DNA of 46,411 bases from Fidelibacterota bacterium (GTDB taxonomy: Bacteria; Fidelibacterota; Marinisomatia; Marinisomatales; UBA1611): positions 1-46,411 of the forward strand of contig PAPB01000040.1 of assembly GCA_002708715.1 (NCBI GenBank), in the 5' to 3' direction. Positions within the stretch are counted from its first letter, which is position 1, and each line of letters opens with the position of its first letter. The notes below the pieces were generated by a model. That model saw only the letters and a list, made by a program, of their open reading frames with translations, was not told where the DNA came from and did no database searches. The position numbers and the translations under genes are program-made. This document shows positions 8,693 to 16,883 of this stretch, in pieces.

Positions 8693-9917
8693 TTCTCAAA
8701 ATTTTTACAAAATCAAAAACTTCACAATATTTATTAAACAAAGGATGTGGTGCAACTCTAATCACATCAGGATTACGCCAATCACAGACTATACCATTCC
8801 TTAAAAGATAATAATATATATCCTTTCCACCAGAGATGGACAATGAAAGTTGACATCCTCTAGATTTAGGGGTAATAATATTTACAGATGGTAGAAATTG
8901 AGTAATTAAATATTCCATATAAGATGAAAGGTTTTTACCCTTTTTACGTATAGCATCCATTCCCACTTTATTATAAATAGCCATTGAAGCAAGTAAAGGA
9001 GCCATACCCATAATTGGTGCATTACTAATCTGCCAACCTTCTGCTGTTAATATTGGATCAAATTTCGAAGACATTTCAAATCTTGTATCTTTATTATGTC
9101 CCCACCATCCAAGTAATCTAGGCCCATCCCATTCATGATGCCGCTCATGTATAAACACACCAGATGGACTTCCTGGCCCCGCACAAAGGTACTTATATGT
9201 GCACCATGAAGAAAAATCCACACCCCAATCATGTAAGCTCAGTGGTAAATTGCCTACACTATGAGCAAGATTAAATCCAACTATAGATTCTTTTTCTTTG
9301 CCCGCTTTTGTTATTTGCTCTAAATCAAATGCCTGGCCAGTATAATAATTAACACCTCCCAGATAAATTACAGCAAGTTCATCACCATGTGTTTCTATAG
9401 CAGAGATGATATCCTCATGCCGTAAAATTTTTTCGTTTTTTCTTGGGATAAGTTCAATTAACGCAGAATCTGGTTCAAAACCATGCAATTTTATTTGACT
9501 CTTTACTGCATAATAATCAGATGGGAATGCATCTTTTTCTATCATTATTTTGTATTTTTTTTTCTTTGGCTGATAAAAAGAAATCAAAAGTAAATGAATA
9601 TTTACTGTTAATGCATTCATCACCACTACTTCTTGATTGAGCGCACCAACCAATTTTGCTGTAGATTTAGTAAGCCTCTCATGAAAACTAATCCAGCGTT
9701 CTTCTTGACCAAGAACGCCTTTTTCTGACCAGATAAACAATTCTTTTGTTATATAATCATGAACTCTTTTAGGCTGAAGTCCTAAGGAATTTCCAGCAAA
9801 ATAAATTAATTCATTATTGTAATTATCTTTAGGATAATGAAACTCATCACGGTATGTTGCAAGGCTATCTTGTTTATCAAGAATTTGAGCAAATGATCTT
9901 GATTTTTCGTAAATCAT
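8676..9917 (-). CDS. kynU: Kynureninase
   Basis: A 413-residue PLP enzyme of fold type I that splits 3-hydroxykynurenine into 3-hydroxyanthranilate and alanine. Diagnostic parts are FAGNSLGLQPKRV near residue 40, EKDAFPSDYYAVKSQ (about 127-141), the GVDFSSWCTYKYLCAGPGSP segment with the PLP Lys near residue 240, and RLLGWWGH (about 270). C-terminal DVIRVAPHPLFN is also typical. The length is normal. It overlaps kmo by 17 bases and the upstream decarboxylase gene by 4 bases. Confidence 0.95.
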   Translation of the reverse strand: MIYEKSRSFAQILDKQDSLATYRDEFHYPKDNYNNELIYFAGNSLGLQPKRVHDYITKELFIWSEKGVLGQEERWISFHERLTKSTAKLVGALNQEVVVMNALTVNIHLLLISFYQPKKKKYKIMIEKDAFPSDYYAVKSQIKLHGFEPDSALIELIPRKNEKILRHEDIISAIETHGDELAVIYLGGVNYYTGQAFDLEQITKAGKEKESIVGFNLAHSVGNLPLSLHDWGVDFSSWCTYKYLCAGPGSPSGVFIHERHHEWDGPRLLGWWGHNKDTRFEMSSKFDPILTAEGWQISNAPIMGMAPLLASMAIYNKVGMDAIRKKGKNLSSYMEYLITQFLPSVNIITPKSRGCQLSLSISGGKDIYYYLLRNGIVCDWRNPDVIRVAPHPLFNKYCEVFDFVKILRNAIER

Positions 9918-10921
9918 TCAAAAAAATCATTTTTAAAATCCAACCAATCTAATGCATTTTTATACAAAATATTTGCTTTGGTTTCTTTGGTCAGATTAGA
10001 ATTTTTAATTAAAGAACCTGGTTTTGTTTCACCAAGAGGAAATGGATAATCTGATCCCATAGCAATCTTTTTATTACCAATTTTATTGATGAGGAAGTGT
10101 AGCATATCAAGATCATGTACCAATGAATCAATCCAGAATTTTCCTAAATAGTCTTTTGGGTCCACAGTATTATCAATAGCACAAAGGTCAGGACGGGAAT
10201 CAAATCCGTGTTGAATCCTGCCTATTGTCGCTGGAAATGCACCACCCCCATGGGCAAAGGCCACTCGCAAATTTGGCAATCGTTCAAACACACCACCAAA
10301 AATCATAGAACAAATTGCTCTACTTGTTTCTGCTGGCATACCAACTAGCCATGGTAGCCAATATTTTTCCATTTGATCTTTTCCCATTATATCCCACGGA
10401 TGTACAAATATAGAGGCCCCTAAGTCTGACGCTGCTTCAAATATTGGAAAAAATTTAGATGCACTTAGATTTTTTCCATTAATATTAGATCCAATCTGCA
10501 CGCCAGATAATCCTAATTCATTCATACACCTTTCCAATTCACTTATTGCTAAATCCTCATCCTGCATAGGAATTGTACCTAACCCAACGAATCTCTTGGG
10601 GTTTTCATTAACAGTATATGCTATATCATCATTCAGTATTCTTGAGAGTTTGTGAGTATGCTGTGGTTCCGCCCAATAACTAAACATCACAGGTATTGTC
10701 GAAAGCACCTGTAAATCCACGCCACTATCTTGACAATCTTCTAACCTGGCAATAGGATCCCAACAATTACAATCCACCACACGAAAATGCTTTCCATTTT
10801 TCATCATATTTGCAGTGCCATCTCGATTATGATCTAAACTGATCCACCCACCATATCCAAATTTTTCCTCTAAATCTGGAATTTGTTTTGGAAGAATATG
10901 GGTATGTATATCAACTACCAA
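9914..10921 (-). CDS. 2-amino-3-carboxymuconate-6-semialdehyde decarboxylase (ACMSD)
   Basis: A 335-residue amidohydrolase_2-family protein of the usual ACMSD length. Metal ligands are visible as HTH at residues 6-8, HPWD (about 176), FAHGGGAFP (about 221) and GSDYPFPLG (about 290). It decarboxylates the product of 3-hydroxyanthranilate ring opening to 2-aminomuconate semialdehyde, steering carbon away from quinolinate and NAD. The start codon is TTG at 10921; no ATG fits because the HxH lies immediately after it. It begins 6 bases after the dioxygenase gene. In nitrobenzoate degraders the counterpart is nbaD. Confidence 0.92.
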   Translation of the reverse strand: MVVDIHTHILPKQIPDLEEKFGYGGWISLDHNRDGTANMMKNGKHFRVVDCNCWDPIARLEDCQDSGVDLQVLSTIPVMFSYWAEPQHTHKLSRILNDDIAYTVNENPKRFVGLGTIPMQDEDLAISELERCMNELGLSGVQIGSNINGKNLSASKFFPIFEAASDLGASIFVHPWDIMGKDQMEKYWLPWLVGMPAETSRAICSMIFGGVFERLPNLRVAFAHGGGAFPATIGRIQHGFDSRPDLCAIDNTVDPKDYLGKFWIDSLVHDLDMLHFLINKIGNKKIAMGSDYPFPLGETKPGSLIKNSNLTKETKANILYKNALDWLDFKNDFFE

Positions 10922-10927
10922 AATAAA

Positions 10928-11443
10928 TCAACTTGGAGGGTTCTGCACAGATTCGCATGCGTTGCATGTTCGTAAATCAAGATCTTTCCAATAAGCCTCA
11001 AATAATGGTGGAAGTTGAGCAACAATGTCTTCCAAATCTATAGTTACTTCATGAAGCAGATTATCACATTGATCACAATACCATTGAAAACTATCCATAG
11101 CTCCTTCTTCCCTTTTATATTCAATCACTAGTCCTACCGTATTCTGAAACCTTTGAGGCGAGTGCGGAATATTTTTTGGAAGTAAAAATATTTCACCTTC
11201 CTTGATCTGGATATCAACCCTTCGATCATTTTCTATAACCTTAAGAATCATATCACCCTCTAATTGATAAAAGAATTCTTCAACAGGGTCAACATGATAA
11301 TCTTTTCTAGAATTTGGCCCGCCTACGACCATTATCATAAAGTCTCCATCCTCATACACTACTTTATTGCCAACTGGTGGTTTTAAAAGGTGTCTATTCT
11401 CTTCTATCCACTCATCAAGATTAATAGGAGGAAGTAAATTCAT
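10928..11443 (-). CDS. 3-hydroxyanthranilate 3,4-dioxygenase
   Basis: A 171-residue cupin that opens the ring of 3-hydroxyanthranilate. Iron ligands lie in DYHVDPVEEFFYQLEGD (about 47-63, His and Glu) and in PKNIPHSPQRF (about 95, His). The C-terminal rubredoxin-like metal site is present as CDQC (about 124) and CNAC (about 163), as in bacterial 3HAO (NbaC/HaaO type). It lies between the RidA-type gene (8-base gap) and the decarboxylase (6-base gap), the order expected for the pathway. Confidence 0.95.
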   Translation of the reverse strand: MNLLPPINLDEWIEENRHLLKPPVGNKVVYEDGDFMIMVVGGPNSRKDYHVDPVEEFFYQLEGDMILKVIENDRRVDIQIKEGEIFLLPKNIPHSPQRFQNTVGLVIEYKREEGAMDSFQWYCDQCDNLLHEVTIDLEDIVAQLPPLFEAYWKDLDLRTCNACESVQNPPS

Positions 11444-11451
11444 TGATTCAT

Positions 11452-11868
11452 CTATTCAATTGTGGCTATACATTTTAATTCAATAGCAATCGGAGTTGGT
11501 AGGGATACTACCTCCACTGTTGTTCTACAGGGTTGATTCCTTTGAAAATATTCTGAATATATAGAATTATAAATATCAAAATCTCGTTTCATATTGGTTA
11601 AAAACACCGTTATGTCTACTAGATTATCCCAACTACTGCCCGCTTCTTCTAAAATAATTTTAACATTTTCAAAAACTGAATGGCATTGGATTTCTATATC
11701 ATGGCCTAATGGATTACCTTGACCATCCACCATAACTCCAGGAATTATTTTTGTGCCAGGTTTTCTAGGCCCGACACCTGACAAAAATAATAAATTACCT
11801 ACTTTTCTAACATATGGATAATTACCTACAGGTTCGGGTGCCTTACTTGGAATGTTCTTTTGTTTCAT
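11452..11868 (-). CDS. RidA-family protein, probable 2-aminomuconate deaminase
   Basis: A 138-residue YjgF/RidA-fold protein with LLFLSGVGPRKPG near the N-terminus, VTVFL-type DITVFLTNM in the middle, and RTTVEVVSLP with the conserved Arg. General RidA proteins hydrolyse enamines. In kynurenine and nitrobenzoate clusters a RidA relative (NbaF/AmnD type) deaminates 2-aminomuconate to 4-oxalocrotonate, which is the likely role here given its neighbours. It directly abuts the ferredoxin gene upstream with no gap. A housekeeping enamine-deaminase role is the alternative. Confidence 0.82.
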   Translation of the reverse strand: MKQKNIPSKAPEPVGNYPYVRKVGNLLFLSGVGPRKPGTKIIPGVMVDGQGNPLGHDIEIQCHSVFENVKIILEEAGSSWDNLVDITVFLTNMKRDFDIYNSIYSEYFQRNQPCRTTVEVVSLPTPIAIELKCIATIE

Positions 11869-12222
11869 TTATTTTTTTCTTAGATCTTCAAATGATATCC
11901 ATGTTTTTTCATCAGAAACAAGATGATCAACTACCTCATCATTTATTATAGATTTCTCAAATATTTCATCAACATTTTTAACCGTTATACCTGTGTACCA
12001 AATATTCTGTGGGTAAATTACAACTACTGGCCCTATTTCGCATACATCCAAACAACCACTTTTATTTGCTCTTACCTTACCCCTCAAACCATATTTATTA
12101 ATTAGATGTACAAACCTCATTCGAATATCAAGGCCTCCACACCTCACACAGTCACCTCTTGGATTATCTGGGCCTCTATCATTAGTACATATAAAAATAT
12201 GTTTATCATATTTTCCTTTCAT
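11869..12222 (-). CDS. Thioredoxin-fold [2Fe-2S] ferredoxin-like protein
   Basis: A 117-residue protein resembling the small thioredoxin-like [2Fe-2S] ferredoxins. HIFICTN (Cys near 12) and GDCVRCGG (Cys near 24 and 27) precede an SGCLDVCEIGP segment, whose CxxxC (about 58-62) is the characteristic second half of the cluster site. PVVVIYPQNIWYTGI follows as the core strand. It should carry electrons or sense redox/iron in the cytoplasm. It overlaps the dehydrogenase gene by 4 bases and abuts the deaminase gene, so it is part of the kynurenine operon. No classical step of that pathway is known to need it; its partner is unknown. Confidence 0.8.
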   Translation of the reverse strand: MKGKYDKHIFICTNDRGPDNPRGDCVRCGGLDIRMRFVHLINKYGLRGKVRANKSGCLDVCEIGPVVVIYPQNIWYTGITVKNVDEIFEKSIINDEVVDHLVSDEKTWISFEDLRKK

Positions 12223-13664
12223 TTGACACTACAGATATTTTTTTGTTCAGTAAAAAATCTTAACACATTATCACCACCTTCTCGTCCTAATCCAGAGTTT
12301 TTCATCCCTCCAAAAGGTGTACGCAAGTCCCTTACCATCCAACAATTTACCCAAATAATACCAGCCTCTATATCAGCAACGACTCTTTCACTCCTCTCAA
12401 TATTATTAGTCCATATAGTTGCAGATAATCCATAATCTGTATCATTAGCTATTTGGATGGCTTCTTTTTCAGTTTTGAAGGATTGCAGAGTAACCAGCGG
12501 ACCAAATATTTCTTCTTGATTGACTCTACTTGTATTATCTAACCCTTCTACTACCGTAGGTTCAATAAACCAACCATCTTTACATCTTCCTGATAATTTT
12601 ATAGGTTTTCCACCTAATAAAATCTTTCCATTCTCTTTATTAACAATATCAATAAAATAATTAATTTTATCAAATTGTTTCTTCGATGATATTGCTCCAA
12701 ATTCCGTATCTAATTCATTAGGATCACCAATTTTTAATTGAGATACCACTTCACAAAAATCCATTTTAAATTTTTCAAAAATTGAATTTTCTATTATAAT
12801 ACGAGAACTGCACAAACAAATTTGACCCTGATTTGTAAATGAAGATCTTAAAATTGTTTTTAACATTAAGTCATAATCGCAATCCTCAAAAATAATAGCA
12901 GGATTTTTGCCACCCATCTCCAAAGATAATTTTTTTAATGATTGAAATGAATTTTGATAAATTAATTTTCCTGTAGCGGTACCACCAGTAAAAGAGATCG
13001 CCTTAATATCTTTATTTTTTACAATCATATCACCTGAATCTTTTCCTGTACCATTAACAATATTTAAAACACCATTAGGTAAACCAATTTCAATACAAAT
13101 CTCTGCTAATTTCGATGCGGTAAATGGTGTGATCTCTGATGGCTTTGCTATAACAGTATTTCCAACAATTAAAGCTGGAGCGATCTTCCAAGAAAAAAGA
13201 TACAGGGGGAGATTCCAGGGTGATATACATCCAACTACACCTAGAGGTTGCCTTAAAATAGTATTAAAAGAACTATCATTCTCTATATATGATGTAAAAT
13301 CAAAATTTTCTGAATAGCTTGCAAAAAATTTAAAATTTTCAATAGCTCTTGGTATATCAATTTTACGTGCTATAGAAATCGGCTTTCCCGTATCTCTTGA
13401 TTCATATTCCGCTAAAATATTGGATTGAACCTGAATCTCATTAGCTATCTTTTTAAGGTAAGACCCTCTCTCTTCTATCGTTTTTTCTGACCATAATGGA
13501 AATGCTTTTTTTGCAGAATCAACAGCTTGATTAATATCATATATAGAGGAATCAGCAACTTTCCCATAGACCGATCCAGTTGCAGGATCGAAGAGATCCA
13601 AATATTGATTAGATCGAGGCTTTACAAATTTACCATTAATGAAATTATTTATTATTTCTAGCAT
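12219..13664 (-). CDS. Aldehyde dehydrogenase, probable 2-aminomuconate semialdehyde dehydrogenase
   Basis: A 481-residue NAD-dependent aldehyde dehydrogenase. It has ISPWNLPLYLFSWKIAPAL (about 148-166), KPSEITPFTA, FTGGTATGK (about 225), LEMGGKNPA with the base Glu (about 249), and QICLCSSRI with the catalytic Cys (about 283). EEIFGPLVTL and the C-terminal PFGGMKNSGLGREGG are also typical. Context makes oxidation of 2-aminomuconate semialdehyde to 2-aminomuconate (AmnC/NbaE role) the best call. It starts after a 67-base gap from the SDR gene, the largest inside the cluster, with no visible Shine-Dalgarno site but an AT palindrome touching the ATG. Confidence 0.88.
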   Translation of the reverse strand: MLEIINNFINGKFVKPRSNQYLDLFDPATGSVYGKVADSSIYDINQAVDSAKKAFPLWSEKTIEERGSYLKKIANEIQVQSNILAEYESRDTGKPISIARKIDIPRAIENFKFFASYSENFDFTSYIENDSSFNTILRQPLGVVGCISPWNLPLYLFSWKIAPALIVGNTVIAKPSEITPFTASKLAEICIEIGLPNGVLNIVNGTGKDSGDMIVKNKDIKAISFTGGTATGKLIYQNSFQSLKKLSLEMGGKNPAIIFEDCDYDLMLKTILRSSFTNQGQICLCSSRIIIENSIFEKFKMDFCEVVSQLKIGDPNELDTEFGAISSKKQFDKINYFIDIVNKENGKILLGGKPIKLSGRCKDGWFIEPTVVEGLDNTSRVNQEEIFGPLVTLQSFKTEKEAIQIANDTDYGLSATIWTNNIERSERVVADIEAGIIWVNCWMVRDLRTPFGGMKNSGLGREGGDNVLRFFTEQKNICSVK

Positions 13665-13684
13665 AAAATATTAATTAATATTTT
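13665..13684. repeat. 20-bp perfect AT palindrome abutting the aldehyde dehydrogenase start
   Basis: AAAATATTAATTAATATTTT is self-complementary over its full length and ends exactly at the start codon, where a ribosome site would be expected. It could be an operator or an RNA hairpin affecting translation. In such AT-rich DNA chance is a real possibility. Confidence 0.3.
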
Positions 13685-13731
13685 AAATAAATATTCAAAT
13701 GATGTATCTATATCTAAAATTAATATTATCA

Positions 13732-14520
13732 TTATGCACTAAATCGTCCACCATCAACAGAAAAATTATGGCCTGTGATATAACTTGATTCATCCGATGC
13801 TAAAAATAAAACTGTATTTGCAATTTCATCAGGAGTTCCTAAACGCTTCAGCGCCGTATTTTCTGCCCACTGATTCCTAATATCATTAACGTTTAATCCT
13901 AACGATTTTGCTTTCGACTCCGCCAAATCTTCTAATCGAGCCGTAGCCGTATACCCAGGTAATATATTATTTACACAAATTCCATGCACACCTAATTCTA
14001 AGGCCAAGGTTTTACCCCATTGAGCGACACTACCTCTTATAGTATTGGAAACTCCAAGACCTGGGATTACCTGTCTCACAGATGTAGAAATAATATTAAT
14101 AATTCTCCCTGCCCCCTTCTCTTTCATTCCAGGGAAAACTGCCTTAGCCATAATATGATTACAAATTAATAAACGTTCAAAAGCAATTCTAAATTCTTCT
14201 TCCTCTGCTTCAATTAAAGGGCCACCATGAGGTCCACCTGAATTATTGACCAATATATCAACTGGTTTACCCAATGATCCTAGATACAATTTAATTTTCT
14301 TTTTCAGATCCAAAGGGTCATCAAAATCAACGCAAATAGATTGATGATTCTGGTTGCCTTTCTGATTTAACTCAGAGCATGTTTTATCAAGCTTGTCTTG
14401 ATTTCGAGCTATAAGAGTAATTTCACATCCATGTTTCGCTAAAAGTAACGCAGATGCCTTACCAATACCATCCGTACTTCCACATACAATAGCATGTTTA
14501 TTTTTTAATGATAGTTTCAT
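13732..14520 (-). CDS. Short-chain dehydrogenase/reductase family protein with atypical active site
   Basis: A 262-residue SDR. The nucleotide-binding motif CGSTDGIGKA is at residues 13-22, and NNSGGPHGG (about 91) replaces the usual NNAG. The catalytic Ser is likely in IINIISTS. Where YxxxK is expected, the sequence reads SNTIR (within GLGVSNTIRGSV), so both Tyr and Lys are replaced. The C-terminus with LASDESSYITGHNFSVDGG is normal. An SDR branch with S-N-x-x-R at this site exists, but its chemistry is not settled as far as I know. It overlaps tryptophan dioxygenase by 4 bases, so it is co-translated with the pathway; its substrate is unknown. Confidence 0.85.
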   Translation of the reverse strand: MKLSLKNKHAIVCGSTDGIGKASALLLAKHGCEITLIARNQDKLDKTCSELNQKGNQNHQSICVDFDDPLDLKKKIKLYLGSLGKPVDILVNNSGGPHGGPLIEAEEEEFRIAFERLLICNHIMAKAVFPGMKEKGAGRIINIISTSVRQVIPGLGVSNTIRGSVAQWGKTLALELGVHGICVNNILPGYTATARLEDLAESKAKSLGLNVNDIRNQWAENTALKRLGTPDEIANTVLFLASDESSYITGHNFSVDGGRFSA

Positions 14521-15605
14521 GACTTAAAATGGTATCCTAGATTTTGTTTTATTTTTTCTGGTAATTTAGGTAATGCAGACCTCGGAATAAAAAATGTAGA
14601 TAGGTCTGCTAAATCAGTAAAAATTTTATGTTTATCAGCTGCTGCATGTAAATAGGCGTGTCCTGAAGAGCCACCCGTACCAATTTTAGAGCCTATCATT
14701 CTCCGAACCATCAGAGCATGCCTCTGCCTCCATGAAGTAAATAACTCATCCATATCAATTAATTTTGAAAGAAGATTAAAAGGTGAATGCAATATAGGTT
14801 CATCCCTATATAATAATATAAGTAGAGCTGCCTGTGTTGCTTTATGTGAAAGCCTCTTCTCTTTATTTTCAATTAGCTTACTATGCTTTTTTTCATCAAT
14901 CATTGCCTCAAATGCAGATACAGCATTGTTGTGTTCCACCAAATGATATTCTACTTCTTTCTTAGTATAGTTAGGATTGCCCTTTATAACTATTTCTTCT
15001 TTTTCTAGCATAGATCTAATAGCATTACTATACTGTTCCCAAAAATTAAACCCCTGGAATGAAAGAAAAGGTGTCCTCTCAAGCCAAGATTCTAAAAGTT
15101 CAAATAGAGAGCGTTCATTCTCAGATTTTAGCACATGTGCTTTCTCTTCATCTTTTATTACAGAACTATAGTCATGTCTACCATAGCTCATTCTATTCTT
15201 TTTCAAAAGTCCAAGTTTGTTTTCTAAAAGTCTAAACTGAGCACTTTGGAATCCTGATGAAGGAAATAGATCATCCCTAAATTCTAAAAAATCCATCGCA
15301 GTCATAGTCTCCAAAACTCGAATTTGATCTATAAGGATTTTTTGAATCTCTATTATTCTATTCAATCGTAAAACCATAAAACTTACATCAGACTCTATTA
15401 CAGATTCCTGTTTAAAAATTACAATAACAGATTCAAGCTCATGCAAAATCTGTTTAAACCATAATTCATAGACTTGATGCACAACAATAAATAACATTTC
15501 ATCGTGGGCTGGAGATCCACGCTTGGCGCTCATTAAATCCTGACTATTTAATATTTTATCTAATCGTAAATAATCAGAATAATTTAACAATTTTTTATTT
15601 TTCAT
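14517..15605 (-). CDS. kynA: Tryptophan 2,3-dioxygenase
   Basis: A 362-residue heme dioxygenase opening the indole ring of tryptophan to N-formylkynurenine. Near the N-terminus AHDEMLFIVVHQVYELWFKQ (about 33-52) matches the family substrate-pocket helix. SWRQRHALMVRRMIGSK (about 288-304) carries the proximal heme His, followed by GTGGSSGHAYL and a C-terminal FIPRSALP. It is longer than the roughly 280-residue proteobacterial enzyme and closer to the longer bacteroidete/eukaryote-like form. It is the first enzyme of the minus-strand kynurenine operon, 3 bases after a small lipoprotein gene. It needs heme, made or imported by genes further right. Confidence 0.94.
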   Translation of the reverse strand: MKNKKLLNYSDYLRLDKILNSQDLMSAKRGSPAHDEMLFIVVHQVYELWFKQILHELESVIVIFKQESVIESDVSFMVLRLNRIIEIQKILIDQIRVLETMTAMDFLEFRDDLFPSSGFQSAQFRLLENKLGLLKKNRMSYGRHDYSSVIKDEEKAHVLKSENERSLFELLESWLERTPFLSFQGFNFWEQYSNAIRSMLEKEEIVIKGNPNYTKKEVEYHLVEHNNAVSAFEAMIDEKKHSKLIENKEKRLSHKATQAALLILLYRDEPILHSPFNLLSKLIDMDELFTSWRQRHALMVRRMIGSKIGTGGSSGHAYLHAAADKHKIFTDLADLSTFFIPRSALPKLPEKIKQNLGYHFKS

Positions 15606-15608
15606 GAT

Positions 15609-15950
15609 TTAATCCCATTCAAAACCAGATACGCTGTCTGTTTTTGCACTTATTTCTATAATGTTATAGTCCTGCATATCGGATATAAAATAATATAAAA
15701 ATTTCGTGATTTCTTGCTCATCAATCCAGACTGAATCTGGAAGACCAAATATATCCAAAACCTCATTCTCTGTTGGGCTATCCTTTAGGAAATCCCAAAT
15801 ATCATACTCTGACATATAGCCCAAGGTATATAAAGTTTCTTGTTTTTTACCAGATAAAGTTTTTTTTATTGGAGGCAATACTATAGGTTTTACAGGTGGA
15901 AAAAAAACACATGAAAAAACAAAAGTAAATAAAAATAGACGCAAGAGCAT
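15609..15950 (-). CDS. Small putative lipoprotein heading the kynurenine operon
   Basis: I place the start at the ATG at 15950 and not at the upstream TTG (15986), because MLLRLFLFTFVFSC then forms a compact lipoprotein signal with a Cys at residue 14. The mature part is about 100 residues, with a Pro-rich linker and then an acidic domain containing ENEVLDIFGLPDSVW followed by KFLYYF. This resembles the helix-turn-strand layout of BamE/SmpA-like outer-membrane assembly proteins, but the similarity is only by eye. The gene ends 3 bases before kynA. Function is unknown. Confidence 0.6.
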   Translation of the reverse strand: MLLRLFLFTFVFSCVFFPPVKPIVLPPIKKTLSGKKQETLYTLGYMSEYDIWDFLKDSPTENEVLDIFGLPDSVWIDEQEITKFLYYFISDMQDYNIIEISAKTDSVSGFEWD

Positions 15951-16070
15951 TACTAGAAAATACCTAAGATGAATTCGATCAACCAATAAATTAAATTCTG
16001 TTTAAACTTATCTTTTTTGAACCACTGAAAAGTTATATTTTTTTAATTATCTATATGGGAAATAAATATC

Positions 16071-16883
16071 ATGTCTAAAATCGACAAAAAAGATAGGTTC
16101 TATTATGATTCTAATTTTCTTGGGAGTTCCTCAGGACGATCACTCAGAATATTATCCGAGTACTATGGACCCTTGCAGCGCTTAGAAAGAAATAATATAT
16201 CTGAAACTATTGTTTTTTTTGGTTCCGCTCGAACCCTATCAAAAAAAGAGGCAGAGGATAACCTTAAAAAATACTCTAAACAAAAAAATACACAACAAAT
16301 AGCAAGGCTGAAAATGGATCTCAAAATGAGCCGTTATTATGAAGATGCCAGATCGCTAGCAAAACAATTCACAATATGGAGTAAAAATCTAAAAGATAAA
16401 AAACACCGTTATATTATTTGTTCTGGTGGGGGGGCAGGCATTATGGAAGCAGCGAATCGAGGAGCTTCAGAGGCCGACGGTATTAATGTTGGACTCACAA
16501 TTTCTTTACCTTTCGAATTATCAGATAATAAATGGATATCCGATGATCTTAATATGAAATTCCATTACTTTTTTATGCGTAAATTTTGGTTTCTGTACTT
16601 AGCAAAAGGTTTAATCGTATGGCCAGGTGGGTTTGGAACACTAGATGAGCTAATGGAATTATTAACTTTAATTCAAACCCAAAAAATAAAAAAACGATTA
16701 CCTATTGTACTTTATGGAAAAGAATTCTGGGAGAATGTAGTCAACTGGAACTATCTTGTTGATGCTGGAACAATATCTCCAGAAGATTTAGATTTGTTTT
16801 ATATATCCGATGATGTTCAAGACACATTTGATTATGTCACAAATTTTATTGATTCAAATAAACTAAAAGGTCCAAATTTTTGA
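16071..16883 (+). CDS. LOG-family (TIGR00730-like) Rossmann-fold protein
   Basis: A 270-residue protein with the two family signatures: GGGAGIMEAANRGA (about 123-136) and PGGFGTLDE (about 184-192). These form the nucleotide 5'-monophosphate phosphoribohydrolase site of LOG proteins, often misnamed lysine decarboxylase. It is longer than the roughly 190-residue plant-type LOG and belongs to the larger bacterial form with an N-terminal extension. It is cytoplasmic and probably cleaves a purine ribonucleotide or cytokinin-like nucleotide. Its stop overlaps the start of the next gene, so the three plus-strand genes to 21231 form an operon. Confidence 0.85.
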   Translation: MSKIDKKDRFYYDSNFLGSSSGRSLRILSEYYGPLQRLERNNISETIVFFGSARTLSKKEAEDNLKKYSKQKNTQQIARLKMDLKMSRYYEDARSLAKQFTIWSKNLKDKKHRYIICSGGGAGIMEAANRGASEADGINVGLTISLPFELSDNKWISDDLNMKFHYFFMRKFWFLYLAKGLIVWPGGFGTLDELMELLTLIQTQKIKKRLPIVLYGKEFWENVVNWNYLVDAGTISPEDLDLFYISDDVQDTFDYVTNFIDSNKLKGPNF

